In this document: one piece after another, positions 9,763-18,337 of the stretch
Position numbering within the stretch: position 1 is the first letter of the stretch
Layout: the number at the start of each line of letters is the position of its first letter
NCBI GenBank assembly: GCA_947259575.1
Contig: CAMYMU010000012.1
Coordinates: forward strand, 62,001 to 126,000
Direction: 5' to 3'
Source: an uncultured Ectothiorhodospiraceae bacterium
GTDB taxonomy: Bacteria > Pseudomonadota > Gammaproteobacteria > UBA6429 > Thiohalophilaceae
DNA: 64,000 bases
Made by a program: the position numbers and the translations under genes
Notes under the pieces: generated by a model
The model's database searches: none
What the model saw: the letters and a program-made list of their open reading frames with translations, nothing else
Told to the model about the DNA's origin: nothing

Positions 9763-10338
9763 ATGTTTTTTCAATCACTTATTGTACGCATCAAAAGTCT
9801 CGCGCATGCGCGTCAGATTATTGCCGGCCTGAATAAGGAATTCTGGATCGGACATTTTCTGATTATGGTTTCAACCGTACTGGGCGTTTACCTTGCAGCC
9901 CATTCAGGTTTGAAAACTGCTGTTCAGTTTGATGCAATAACTTCAGATAAGGATAACTATTACTTACGTGCCAACCTAAAGGATGAGATTGTTTACAATA
10001 TTGGAGTGACTGAGCGAATCATCAAACAAATAGAAAAGTATGGCACTTTCGATCGTAAGAATTATCCGAAGTTCCAGAGTTACGTAATGGATACCATGAA
10101 AGAACAATCGAACACGCTTAAAACACCGAATATTATCCTTAGTGGAACCTTACAATATTATGATCGGGTTGAGCGGTTGTTTGATCAACGTAAGCGCCAT
10201 CACTTCAATTACCCCGAGTTGGCTAAAAAGCTACGTAAAGAAATTGATGATTACAAGAAAAATATTCTAAGTGTTATCGATAAAGATCAGGAAGAACTCA
10301 AAGCTCGCCTTGCAGAAGCTGGCGTTACTTTATACTAG
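9763..10338 (+). CDS. Membrane-anchored protein of unknown function
   Basis: The 191-residue product is not one I recognise. It has a hydrophobic segment at about residues 28-50 (FLIMVSTVLGVYLAAHSGL) after a basic N-terminus, so it is probably anchored in the inner membrane with a mainly alpha-helical periplasmic part rich in Lys, Tyr and Glu (long helices from about 60 to 185). No enzyme motif is visible. A purine-rich site (AGAGGGGG) precedes the ATG at 9763. It converges on the DUF302 gene, leaving only 8 bases between them. Confidence 0.75.
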   Translation: MFFQSLIVRIKSLAHARQIIAGLNKEFWIGHFLIMVSTVLGVYLAAHSGLKTAVQFDAITSDKDNYYLRANLKDEIVYNIGVTERIIKQIEKYGTFDRKNYPKFQSYVMDTMKEQSNTLKTPNIILSGTLQYYDRVERLFDQRKRHHFNYPELAKKLRKEIDDYKKNILSVIDKDQEELKARLAEAGVTLY

Positions 10339-10346
10339 TGGCTAGA

Positions 10347-10808
10347 TTAGTCCTCGTCGATTTTGCGGACGTCATGAAAAATCGCTGTCATATCTTTTGA
10401 CCACTGCTTGAAGTGTTTTTGCAGTTCCTTGTCAGGAAACATCTCTGCGAACTTCAGTGGATCACCTGTGACCAGCAACGTCTCAGTATTCTCGGAAAAG
10501 ATAGCGATCTTTAATGGCAGGTATGCCGTCAACTCAGGGTATTTGTTTGTGAGCTTTTGTAACTCTTCATGCTTGCCGAAAAATACGACGCGGTATTTAT
10601 CGGTTTTGTATCCCATCTTGGTGAGACCGATATCGACACGCTGTACACGTGATACAACATAGCCGTGCTGTTTGATAATATTTTGCAGGTTCGACATTGT
10701 CTCCGGGAAAGGCTGAGTGGAACGTAGCATCATCAGATCTTCAGCATGCAGGAATGAACTCATTGCCAGCAAAACCAGCAGTAGAGTTATTTTAATTATG
10801 CGGTTCAT
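10347..10808 (-). CDS. Exported DUF302 protein
   Basis: A Sec signal peptide (about residues 1-22, ending SFLHA) precedes a DUF302 domain of about 125 residues. It shows the family layout: an 'F.ET..NL...I...GY.V' opening, a central YRVVFFG strand and the hydrophobic VTGDPLKFAEMFPDKELQ closing segment. The start overlaps the stop of the preceding cytochrome gene (ATGA type), so it is co-translated with it. That protein itself ends in a related DUF302 domain. DUF302 proteins are often found with sulfur and redox genes; their biochemical role is not established. Confidence 0.85.
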   Translation of the reverse strand: MNRIIKITLLLVLLAMSSFLHAEDLMMLRSTQPFPETMSNLQNIIKQHGYVVSRVQRVDIGLTKMGYKTDKYRVVFFGKHEELQKLTNKYPELTAYLPLKIAIFSENTETLLVTGDPLKFAEMFPDKELQKHFKQWSKDMTAIFHDVRKIDED

Positions 10809-11863
10809 AGCGTCGCCTCCTCGAGAATTTCAATATACAAATCGCGCATCTCGATGCAGGCCTTGTCCAACTCGTTATTGTTAAACAGGCGACTTAGGCG
10901 AAGCGGATTAATGGCCATTACAAGAACTTTACCTTTGCTCTCCACAACCGTGATCCGGCAGGGTAGGAACATACCCACTCGAGGATCGATGTTAAGGGCA
11001 CGATTCAAAAATTCGAAGTTACAAAAATAAATAATAGACTTGTTAGCCTGTTGTTTATCTTTGGCGACATAGCCGTCGTCAAATGTCTGTACGCGAATGA
11101 GTCGAAAGTTTTTACCAAGCACGGCACGCTTAATACTATCGATGGTCTCCTGTAGACCATAGGGTGATTCATAGGTCAGTGTGGGTGCGAGGTCTTCTGC
11201 TGTGAGTGTCTGCTCTTGTTGCTTAAACTGGCGGATATAGGCGACCACGTTGTCCAAATCCTTTTCGTTAAGCCCATTTTTCAAAAAGGAGGTCATCGGC
11301 GTGCCCTTTCGCCCTTTCATCAAAGTGTGTTTAATCATTTCATCCGATATGGCAGCCTGGAAACCAGAGTTGTTTAGCGCCGGAGCAATGATCGGTAGGT
11401 GACGTGGACGAGAGAAGGTCACGCCTGTGCCGCTTCCACCTTCACCATTTTGGCCGTGACAACTGGCACAATTCTGCTCATAGACTTTCTTGCCAAGCGT
11501 TGGGTTGCCCTTAATCGGCGTTCTGTTGTCTTTTGGATAGGCAACGTTGGAGAAGCCACGGATGTGCTTAACAATCGCAGCGATTTCTTGATCAGTGAAT
11601 GTCGCGAAGGCAGGCATAATGCGCCCAGGTCGACCTAGCTTGATGGTTTTCGCCAGATAGTTATCAGATACTGATGCCTGAAAATCAGTAAGTGCCAGGG
11701 GGATACCCACACCACCATCACCATCAGTACCGTGGCAGGCCGCACAGTGCTGAGTATATAACTGCTCGCCGACACTTTTGGCTGATTCAGCAGCGTGACC
11801 GCTGCTGAATGGGAGCAACAGTAGGAGAGCAAACAAGTGTGCAAATAATGACTTGGCTTTCAT
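10805..11863 (-). CDS. Dihaem cytochrome c with C-terminal DUF302 domain
   Basis: I place the start at ATG 11863 (MKAKSLFAHLF), which opens a clean signal peptide; the ATG at 11893 only adds a charged extension. Two class I cytochrome c domains follow, with haem motifs CAACH and CASCH and their distal methionine segments (RIMPAF; GTPMTSFL). The last 125 residues form a DUF302 domain that includes an 'IYFCNFEFLNRAL' stretch and conserved CRI motif. The protein should be periplasmic and pass electrons between a donor and a terminal acceptor. Fusion of the haem part to DUF302, with a separate DUF302 gene overlapping its end, suggests that the two DUF302 modules work together. Confidence 0.88.
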   Translation of the reverse strand: MKAKSLFAHLFALLLLLPFSSGHAAESAKSVGEQLYTQHCAACHGTDGDGGVGIPLALTDFQASVSDNYLAKTIKLGRPGRIMPAFATFTDQEIAAIVKHIRGFSNVAYPKDNRTPIKGNPTLGKKVYEQNCASCHGQNGEGGSGTGVTFSRPRHLPIIAPALNNSGFQAAISDEMIKHTLMKGRKGTPMTSFLKNGLNEKDLDNVVAYIRQFKQQEQTLTAEDLAPTLTYESPYGLQETIDSIKRAVLGKNFRLIRVQTFDDGYVAKDKQQANKSIIYFCNFEFLNRALNIDPRVGMFLPCRITVVESKGKVLVMAINPLRLSRLFNNNELDKACIEMRDLYIEILEEATL

Positions 11864-12000
11864 GGGTTGGCTTATCCATTTATGACTTGGCATCCATTAT
11901 AGTTAGTTAGCCGTGTTCTGTGTAAAGAATATTAGCAAAAGCTGATATAGGTCAATTATTGCGGCCACTTAGGAGGCTAATGGCGGTAGTCCCGCACTGC

Positions 12001-13065
12001 CTAAAGATTGAGTGGATTATTGGGATCAATACTCTCTTTGAAAGGTTTGTTTCTTTCTATATGCGTCAGTTGATAGACCTGACCGATCCAGTTATTGATG
12101 AGTGCCTCAGCGCTGTCATGCCAGGTGTTATCAATATCAGGTACGATGACTTGCTCGGGAAACTCGGGCAATGGCTGTTTGGCTGCAATAGCGGCTCGCA
12201 CCTGAGCCTGGTATTCATTAAGAATCGCTTGAGCTTGCTTGGTCAGGTAATTCTCCGGGAAAGGTGGATATGAATCCGTTTCCTGGTTAAAGAACAGCAT
12301 CACTTCACGTTTGTATTCTTTCAGTAGGCTAATTGCATCGTATTCAGGGTGCCCCTGGAAAAAGACCAGTCGAAATTGATCTTCACTCACGGCAAGATGC
12401 ACTCCTGCCTCCTCACTCTCGGCGAGGACATGTAGACCCGATTTTTCAAACTGTTGTTTATCTATCTGGTTGTAGCGTGAGTGGGGTACATCAAAGCGTG
12501 TGTTCACACCGGCGACTAAGGGATGATTGCGGTTAATCACTTTATGTGGATACACCCCCCAGCGCTTGAAACCCAGTGGCCGACGCTTTTGTTGATAGCG
12601 AAATTCTAGTACCGCATGGGTTGTCAGACATGAACATAAGGTCGAGGTGACATTATCATAAGCCCAATCGATAACTTCGATCAAGGGTTGCCAAAAGGGC
12701 TGACTAGCCAGGTCGGGGCCAGTGACATTTGCACCCGTAATGATTAAGGCATCAAGCCCGGCATCTTTGATCTGCTCAAAGCTTTCATAGTAGTTGTCGA
12801 TGTGCGCCTGTCCCTCGTCACTGCGTTGCAGGTTCGGAATGCTAAAGGGGTGAAGATAAAATTGCGCAATCTGATTGCTTTCACCGATCAGGCGAAAGAA
12901 CTGACGTTCGGTCGCTTCGAGTGCGGCATCCGGCATCATGTTTAACAGACCAATGTGAAGTTCGCGGATATCCTGCTGCAGGGCATCATTACCATCGAGC
13001 ACACTTTCACCTTCGGCACGAAGCCGGGCAAAGCTGGGTAATTTTGAATGAGCGACCAGGGGCAT
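12001..13065 (-). CDS. metA: Homoserine O-succinyltransferase (MetA family)
   Basis: The 354-residue protein matches the MetA glutamine-amidotransferase-like fold. It has LNMMPDAALEATERQF near the N-terminus, the nucleophile in STLCSCLTTHA (C146 aligns with the family nucleophile) and the FFQGHPEYD segment carrying the catalytic His and Glu. It activates homoserine with succinyl-CoA for methionine synthesis. Acyl-donor preference cannot be read safely from sequence alone, so acetyl-CoA remains possible. It follows the ATPase gene after 11 bases on the same strand, probably one operon. I saw no SAM riboswitch in the upstream region. Confidence 0.9.
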   Translation of the reverse strand: MPLVAHSKLPSFARLRAEGESVLDGNDALQQDIRELHIGLLNMMPDAALEATERQFFRLIGESNQIAQFYLHPFSIPNLQRSDEGQAHIDNYYESFEQIKDAGLDALIITGANVTGPDLASQPFWQPLIEVIDWAYDNVTSTLCSCLTTHAVLEFRYQQKRRPLGFKRWGVYPHKVINRNHPLVAGVNTRFDVPHSRYNQIDKQQFEKSGLHVLAESEEAGVHLAVSEDQFRLVFFQGHPEYDAISLLKEYKREVMLFFNQETDSYPPFPENYLTKQAQAILNEYQAQVRAAIAAKQPLPEFPEQVIVPDIDNTWHDSAEALINNWIGQVYQLTHIERNKPFKESIDPNNPLNL

Positions 13066-13076
13066 CTGTTTACTTC

Positions 13077-13910
13077 CTAGAGTGCTTTTTCAATAAGCTG
13101 TAGAAATTGCTGATCATTCTCTACTTTCCACAGGTCAGTGGTATGAATGGTGTAACCATATTGCTTGGCAATATTTTCATAACGTGGAATACGCGCCTTA
13201 AACAGCCGGGGAAAGACCCAACGTACAAAATCGTCCGGCTCGATCATTGCGACATAATCAAGATTCTTTTCTTTTAAATACACGTCAAGTTGCTCGTCGA
13301 GGAAAGCCTCTCGGTAGTAAAGAGGCTTAGGATCGGATTCGGCTCGGCGTATCAGTTCTTGCTCATCCTGTTTGGGGGCTTTGATATATACCAGCAGGGT
13401 ATGCTCCGCGAGTAATTCAAGGGTGGCGGGATCATCCAGCTCGCAGACACTACCACCGGCATCATTGATAAAGTGTTTATAGCCATAAATGCTTTGCGCT
13501 TTCTGAATGAACGCCGGAACGTCGCGCATTGCGGCTATTTCGGCCTCATGGTGCAATGCCTGGCGTCGTTTGAACTCATCCAGGGGCTGACCGTCGTGAT
13601 CCGGATTACCAAGCTTGCCGAGAAAACTGGAGACAGGTTGCAGGTTATCAACGGTAATGTTGTTTGATATATATATAGAGTCATTCCGCAGCAAATCGCG
13701 CAAAAAAGGAATCTGCATGACTTGTTGCTTGATGTTATCCAGGATCGGTTCATCCAGATAACGGGTACCAATACGATAGTCACCTGAGTAATGAAACCAG
13801 TTGTGCTGACGGAGCATTGCGGCCAGACGCGTTTTACCCACACCCGACATGCCTAGCAAGGTGATGGATTTATGCTCCCAATTTCGAAATTCGTTTACGC
13901 CAAGTTTCAT
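13077..13910 (-). CDS. P-loop ATPase upstream of metA
   Basis: The ATG at 13910 has an AGGAGT site and gives a 277-residue protein; an upstream ATG at 13961 has none. A Walker A motif LGMSGVGKTRLA lies at about residues 19-30 and a HFINDAGGSVCELDD segment may be the Walker B region. The N-terminal portion looks like a nucleoside-kinase or GTPase-type P-loop fold; the rest is unfamiliar. I recognise no enzyme family precisely. The tight spacing to metA suggests a linked role in methionine or one-carbon metabolism, but this is only context. Confidence 0.8.
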   Translation of the reverse strand: MKLGVNEFRNWEHKSITLLGMSGVGKTRLAAMLRQHNWFHYSGDYRIGTRYLDEPILDNIKQQVMQIPFLRDLLRNDSIYISNNITVDNLQPVSSFLGKLGNPDHDGQPLDEFKRRQALHHEAEIAAMRDVPAFIQKAQSIYGYKHFINDAGGSVCELDDPATLELLAEHTLLVYIKAPKQDEQELIRRAESDPKPLYYREAFLDEQLDVYLKEKNLDYVAMIEPDDFVRWVFPRLFKARIPRYENIAKQYGYTIHTTDLWKVENDQQFLQLIEKAL

Positions 13911-14088
13911 GTTGTACTCCTGATTCAGGCTATTGTATGTGTTTGTGCGGGTAAAAGACAAATAGGGTTATGGCTGTTTTCCCGCAGTTGAAGCCTCATT
14001 TGCTGCCAAGTTTATGCTACGATTCGTGGGTAAATGTAGTTGTCACCTAAGTTGCCCGGCAACGGCAAGCAAGGCATGAGAAAGAAAT

Positions 14089-15252
14089 ATGGCACGAGCG
14101 ATTGTTTTCTTAACAGGTTGGATAGGATTCATCCTACTGGTTACAGCCCTGATCCACTTCGGTAAAACCCTGCAAACTACTGGTAATGCTGAAGAGTATA
14201 AGACTGTCACGCTAGTCTATGAGAATGACACCTTTCAGGAAATTCAGAAAGCGTATCAGGACAAGGACTATCTAACAGCGTTGCAGCTTATTGATGAGCA
14301 TGAGGCAACCTTTGCCAACCTGCCTAAAGATAAAAACGAGCTTGGTTATCACTTCTATCATTTAAAAGGTCACGTTCACTCATCGCTGTGGCAGCATGTC
14401 GAAGCTGAGTCTAGCTGGTCTACGGCGATTGGACTTACCACTAACGTTAGGTACCGCGAGAAGCTCGCTCGCCTGATTAAAGCTAGTGGACTTATTATCG
14501 ATGATATAGGTGGTGAGCGTAGTCAGCGTTCATACTATCAGGCCAGTCCTTATGTTGGACCTGCAGCCACATTGAAAGGCAAAATTGCGGTGGCCTACGT
14601 TTTCCTAACCGATGGTGCATTACAAAGTTGGAGTATTCGTAAACGTAATTTTGTGATGAATAACTGGTCATTGGCTGAAAACTGGATGAAGGTTCATAGC
14701 AAAAATTATGCTGAAGAACCAACCTTTGTACAGCGCTTATTTTTAGTCGAAAAAAATCCACATATTAAACGCCTGAAGGTTGGCGATTACGATATGAATT
14801 TTACCAATGCGGACAAGGTTGCGCAGTTAGTAGCAGAACACTTTGGCTTTAGCAATATGCTGGCCTTTCTGAGAGAAATCAAAAAACAGGAAGATGCTGA
14901 TCAAGCTATCCTCATGTTACACCTGGCCAGAGATGGTCGTTCATTTGCCAGTCGCTGTATGTATAGTTGCCAGTCAGATGCTGAGTTTGTTTTTCTTATG
15001 GAAAAACCAAATTCGAAATTCTGGCAATCAATGAGCTATGCACAGGCACACGAGGCACTGCATCTGTTCGGTGCTGATGATCTTTATAATATTGATAAAG
15101 CTAAATACTATGCTGTACGTGACATTATGAATTATCCATCGAATGTTCTGGCGGCAAGTACCATGGATGATATTACTGCTTATGCAATTGGTCTGACCAA
15201 GACCAAACCAAAAACACCATTTAAAATTAGAAATTACTCAGCGGGGAGATAG
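14089..15252 (+). CDS. Membrane-anchored metzincin-like metalloprotease candidate
   Basis: An N-terminal transmembrane helix (about residues 5-25) precedes a region with a TPR-like helical hairpin (about 50-125), then a C-terminal domain. Residues 321-331 read HEALHLFGADD, which fits the metzincin zinc signature HExxHxxGxxD, and DIMNYPS at 345-351 looks like the Met-turn that follows it in this clan. A DDITAYAIGL helix after the Met-turn is similar to matrixin-type ends. I infer a zinc peptidase exposed on the periplasmic side; the overall family is not one I can name. It is followed after three bases by a DUF350 gene, so the pair is probably one operon. Confidence 0.75.
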   Translation: MARAIVFLTGWIGFILLVTALIHFGKTLQTTGNAEEYKTVTLVYENDTFQEIQKAYQDKDYLTALQLIDEHEATFANLPKDKNELGYHFYHLKGHVHSSLWQHVEAESSWSTAIGLTTNVRYREKLARLIKASGLIIDDIGGERSQRSYYQASPYVGPAATLKGKIAVAYVFLTDGALQSWSIRKRNFVMNNWSLAENWMKVHSKNYAEEPTFVQRLFLVEKNPHIKRLKVGDYDMNFTNADKVAQLVAEHFGFSNMLAFLREIKKQEDADQAILMLHLARDGRSFASRCMYSCQSDAEFVFLMEKPNSKFWQSMSYAQAHEALHLFGADDLYNIDKAKYYAVRDIMNYPSNVLAASTMDDITAYAIGLTKTKPKTPFKIRNYSAGR

Positions 15253-15255
15253 TCA

Positions 15256-15483
15256 ATGGAAGTCACCAGCTTATTTCAAACTATGTTAAATTTACTTGTT
15301 AGTTTGGGTTACGCGATCATTACGCTGCTTGTTAGTGTGACGACGCTTTATATGATCGATCACTTTTTTTATAAGCAAATCGATTTTATTGAAGAGATTA
15401 AAAAAGGGAATATTGCAGCAAGTATTTTTTACAGTGTGGTGCTGTTATTTGTTGCGATTATTGTCACGATATCAATTAACTAA
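15256..15483 (+). CDS. Small DUF350-like membrane protein
   Basis: The 75-residue product has two transmembrane helices (about 10-33 and 52-73) separated by the segment FIEEIKKGNIAASI, which matches the 'E(I/L)..GN.AAA' core of DUF350. Typical DUF350 proteins carry two such units of about 65 residues; this one has only one. It begins three bases after the stop of the metalloprotease-like gene with a GGGGAG site inside that gene. Single-unit DUF350 proteins may need to oligomerise; function is unknown. Confidence 0.75.
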   Translation: MEVTSLFQTMLNLLVSLGYAIITLLVSVTTLYMIDHFFYKQIDFIEEIKKGNIAASIFYSVVLLFVAIIVTISIN

Positions 15484-15485
15484 AT

Positions 15486-15517
15486 TGAAAAAGGGAGCAT
15501 TGCCGCAGCAATGCTCC
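15486..15517 (-). terminator. Rho-independent terminator of the SoxY-like gene
   Basis: A perfect 10-bp stem GGAGCATTGC / GCAATGCTCC (15494-15503 with 15508-15517) with loop CGCA is followed, in the minus direction, by CTTTTTC. It therefore ends minus-strand transcription. Confidence 0.85.
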
Positions 15518-15540
15518 AATGCTGGCGTCGCAAAAATCTT

Positions 15541-16020
15541 TTAATCCCCACACACTTTTTTGCTGCTACTGATCATGCCGGCACTACCACCGCCGCCACC
15601 ACAGCCACCAATCGTAACCTTGATAAAGCTTTTCCCCCCAAGTAACTGGCCATTATCAAGTTTCGCAACGGCATAGAGATTACTGCTTTCTCTTAACCGA
15701 ATTCGTGTTTTTAAATTAGTACTGAGCATTTGCTCAGATAGAAAAAATTTTGCGACAGGTTCTTCACGGAATTCATTATAGAAACTAACTTCCTGTACAA
15801 AACGACCTTTGGGTATAGATTTGATCTGATCGATACCGACACCCACAACAGCACCATTTTCAGCAATATCAGGTGCGATCATGTCAATGTCATTTGCTGC
15901 TATTGTTGCGCCCCCATAATGTTTGCTTACGCAAACAGGCAATTGATTTTGAGTTGCATAACTTAGTGAACTGAGCATCGATAGAATCACAACGCTTAAG
16001 ATGAACTTAATGTTTTTCAT
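15541..16020 (-). CDS. SoxY-like sulfur carrier protein with extended C-terminus
   Basis: ATG 16020 has an AAGGAGA site and gives a 159-residue protein with a Sec signal peptide (about 1-22, ending LSYA). The remainder follows the SoxY fold and ends with STNLKTRIRLRESSNLYAVA, a LDNGQLLGGKSF turn and KVTIGGCGG. The GGCGG arm is the SoxY site whose cysteine carries sulfur intermediates. Unlike normal SoxY, the arm is not terminal: about 18 more residues follow, rich in Gly and Ser and ending KKVCGD with a second Cys. It lacks the twin-arginine leader common in SoxY, and no soxZ, soxA, soxX or soxB lies in the window. It may carry sulfur for a different enzyme or have been recruited elsewhere. 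Confidence 0.8.
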   Translation of the reverse strand: MKNIKFILSVVILSMLSSLSYATQNQLPVCVSKHYGGATIAANDIDMIAPDIAENGAVVGVGIDQIKSIPKGRFVQEVSFYNEFREEPVAKFFLSEQMLSTNLKTRIRLRESSNLYAVAKLDNGQLLGGKSFIKVTIGGCGGGGGSAGMISSSKKVCGD

Positions 16021-16059
16021 GTCTGTCTCCTTTATTGTTGTTGACATACATGACATTGC

Positions 16060-16142
16060 ATTGGTCGTGCCAATTACGTAATGGATTGTTTTTCAATGAG
16101 TTGTTGTTCAGGTGTTTGTGTTTGAATATTAATTGGTCGTGC
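16060..16142. repeat. Direct repeat ATTGGTCGTGC upstream of the SoxY-like gene
   Basis: The 11-base sequence ATTGGTCGTGC occurs at 16060-16070 and 16132-16142, 72 bases apart, in the gap between the hydrolase-thioredoxin gene and the SoxY-like gene. It could be a pair of regulator sites; nothing in the sequence says which protein binds. Confidence 0.45.
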
Positions 16143-16183
16143 AGAATGCATGATGGTTTTGCAGCATGCAAATGAAGGGGTAT

Positions 16184-17485
16184 TTATTTTTTTTCTTGCA
16201 TTAAGGTTGTTAACTTTTTAATGACTTTTGGATCATCCCATGAAATAGCAGCGTTAATTCCGTAGTGAATTTTTCCATCAGGACCAATCACAAAGGTGGA
16301 AGGAAAAGCGATGACATTCCACTGTGCCGAGACAGTGCCTTGTCTATCTAATAAAACAGGAAACTCAACGTTGACCTGTTTTAAAAATTTTGTAATTAGC
16401 TTTTTCGATTCAGCATAATTAATTGAAATAAGCCTGAACGGTTTACCTTGCATTTTATTCTTTAAGCGATTGAGCGATGGAATTTCTTCAACACAGGGAG
16501 GGCACCAGGTAGCCCAGAAATTGACAACCGTGACTTTTCCCGTCAGCCCGTCTTCACTTAACAGGGATATATCCTGATCGTTAACATCTTTTAGGGTGAA
16601 GGGGATTGGCGTTGAGTCGCCTTTAAATTTCTTAAGCTCTATATCCATTCGTGCATCGTGAACCGTAGTGTCCTGTTTATACGCGATTGCTGGTTTCACT
16701 CTTTTAGTCTTGTGCAGAAGATTAAATATACCTGGTAGTTCATCGGGTAGTCTTTCTAACATGCTTGTGCTTGCCGGGTCATTGTCGTTGCTATAGAACA
16801 CCCCCGACACATCTTTCATTACTTTAAAATAGATATGATTATTGGTCTTAGTTAGCTTTTTCAGTAATCGTGGAAACTGCCAGGCTGAACCACGTCGTCC
16901 ACCCTGATAGATAAACAGGGGGATAGTCGATTGCTCTGTAATCGGCAGGTAGTCCGGCTCCATACCTAATTCGGGGATCGAGGCAAAAAAATCGGGTGAG
17001 AATAGGATCGCACCTGACAGATAGTCTTTATCGGGATTTTGATGCTGCCACAAAGTGGCACCCCGTAATACGGGAATAGCACCATAGGCACGGCTGAGTA
17101 GTATCACCTTCTTATTCGTTTGTTTGTGGGTTGCCTCGATAAGATCCACAATGTATTGAGCGTCCAGGTTACGCATAAAATTGGACGTCTTTGGTTGGAA
17201 GAGTAGTTCAGAAAAATCAACCTGCCATACTTCATAGTTACGATCAGCCAGGTCATGCAAGGTTTGGTGGAGTCGACTGGATGGTGAATAGCTGGAAACA
17301 ACCCAAATAAGCACAGTATCGCCATCTGCCGGGTAGTGGTTAGCAATAATCTCGGTCCCGTCTTTTGCTTCAAAAGAAATTTCAACTTCAGAGGCAATGC
17401 TTGTGTTCTTCGCAAAACTTAGTTGTGCAAAAGTAGATGTAGAAGCAATGAGCAGAATTTGTAGTAACAGGGAGAACTTGTGCAT
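16184..17485 (-). CDS. Alpha/beta-hydrolase-like domain fused to a TlpA-type thioredoxin
   Basis: A signal peptide (about residues 1-25) directs this 433-residue protein to the periplasm. Residues 35-265 look like an alpha/beta-hydrolase fold, but the usual nucleophile elbow GxSxG is replaced by LSRAYGA, so esterase activity is doubtful. The last 150 residues form a TlpA/ResA-like thioredoxin with WATWCPPC as the redox motif and a cis-proline segment (IAFPSTFVIG). It would reduce or oxidise a periplasmic partner. The SoxY-like gene lies next on the same strand after 163 bases, and a thioredoxin that keeps SoxY cysteine usable is a reasonable inference by analogy with SoxW. The PP2C gene precedes it by 14 bases. 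Confidence 0.85.
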   Translation of the reverse strand: MHKFSLLLQILLIASTSTFAQLSFAKNTSIASEVEISFEAKDGTEIIANHYPADGDTVLIWVVSSYSPSSRLHQTLHDLADRNYEVWQVDFSELLFQPKTSNFMRNLDAQYIVDLIEATHKQTNKKVILLSRAYGAIPVLRGATLWQHQNPDKDYLSGAILFSPDFFASIPELGMEPDYLPITEQSTIPLFIYQGGRRGSAWQFPRLLKKLTKTNNHIYFKVMKDVSGVFYSNDNDPASTSMLERLPDELPGIFNLLHKTKRVKPAIAYKQDTTVHDARMDIELKKFKGDSTPIPFTLKDVNDQDISLLSEDGLTGKVTVVNFWATWCPPCVEEIPSLNRLKNKMQGKPFRLISINYAESKKLITKFLKQVNVEFPVLLDRQGTVSAQWNVIAFPSTFVIGPDGKIHYGINAAISWDDPKVIKKLTTLMQEKK

Positions 17486-17499
17486 GCTTGGTTTAGGCT

Positions 17500-18297
17500 T
17501 TATGAACGTCTAAATAGTATAAACGTCAGATCATCGGGATGACAGGGCAAATCGTCGGTCTTTTGTTTCATTCGCTCCTGGGTTAGTTCGATTAAGGTCC
17601 TGGCGGCATCTTCTAGCTTACCTGTGCGGATAATATCGATTATTTCGGTTACATAAAGATTATCAAACAGGCCATCACTGGCGACGATGAGTGTATCGCG
17701 TAAAGACAATTTACGACGCGTACCAATTTCTATGCTCATCTCATCAGAGCCAACGACATTTGAGATGAGATGACGCTCTTCATGGTGGATGGCTTCATCT
17801 TCATCCAATAAACCTGCTTCAATAGCATAACCGACTGGGGAGTGGGCGACCGACTGAAGTTTGATTTTTCCACGCTGACCACAAAGCATGATCATAGAGT
17901 CACCGACATGGTATGGGCGTATGTAGTTGTTCTGAATATCAACGACCGCGAGAGTCGTCGCGGCACCGGATGATTGGTTTAATATTTGTCGGTTAGCCTT
18001 TTCTATGCCATCTAGTACAGCATCGCGTAAAGGGATATTTGATTTTGCTGCTTTGCTTACTGTGCTGGACAGGGCTTTAATCGCTGCTGTTGATGCTGTT
18101 TCGCCACTGGGTTGTCCACCTAAGCCGTCAGCGATAACCAGGACCCCGGCATCATCGCTATAGGGGATCAGTGCTGCACAGTCTTCGTTCACAGTACTTT
18201 TGTTGGGTGCGCGGTGTGTGTAGACGACAACTTGACCGTTAACCAATGATAGTCTTGTAGGTGAATCTAGATCAGTTTGGGTAAAGCTATTGATCAA
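17500..18297 (-). CDS. PP2C-family Ser/Thr protein phosphatase
   Basis: The 265-residue protein carries the PP2C metal and phosphate motifs in order: NEDCAAL (about 37-43), VIADGLGGQPSGE (about 54-66), YHVGDSMIML (about 129-138), VASDGLFDNL (about 206-215) and HPDDLTFILF at the end. The aspartates of the dinuclear manganese site are all present, so it should be active. It lies 40 bases downstream of the kinase-like gene and 14 bases upstream of the hydrolase-thioredoxin gene, which suggests a shared message. It would oppose the neighbouring kinase. Confidence 0.92.
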   Translation of the reverse strand: MINSFTQTDLDSPTRLSLVNGQVVVYTHRAPNKSTVNEDCAALIPYSDDAGVLVIADGLGGQPSGETASTAAIKALSSTVSKAAKSNIPLRDAVLDGIEKANRQILNQSSGAATTLAVVDIQNNYIRPYHVGDSMIMLCGQRGKIKLQSVAHSPVGYAIEAGLLDEDEAIHHEERHLISNVVGSDEMSIEIGTRRKLSLRDTLIVASDGLFDNLYVTEIIDIIRTGKLEDAARTLIELTQERMKQKTDDLPCHPDDLTFILFRRS

Positions 18298-18337
18298 ATC
18301 ATCGGACTCTTGTTAATAGATTTTTGTTTTATTCCGA

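Noticed and set aside
13962-14088. SAM riboswitch for the ATPase-metA pair
   Set aside because: No SAM-I, SAM-II or SAM-IV style helices are visible in this AT-rich gap.
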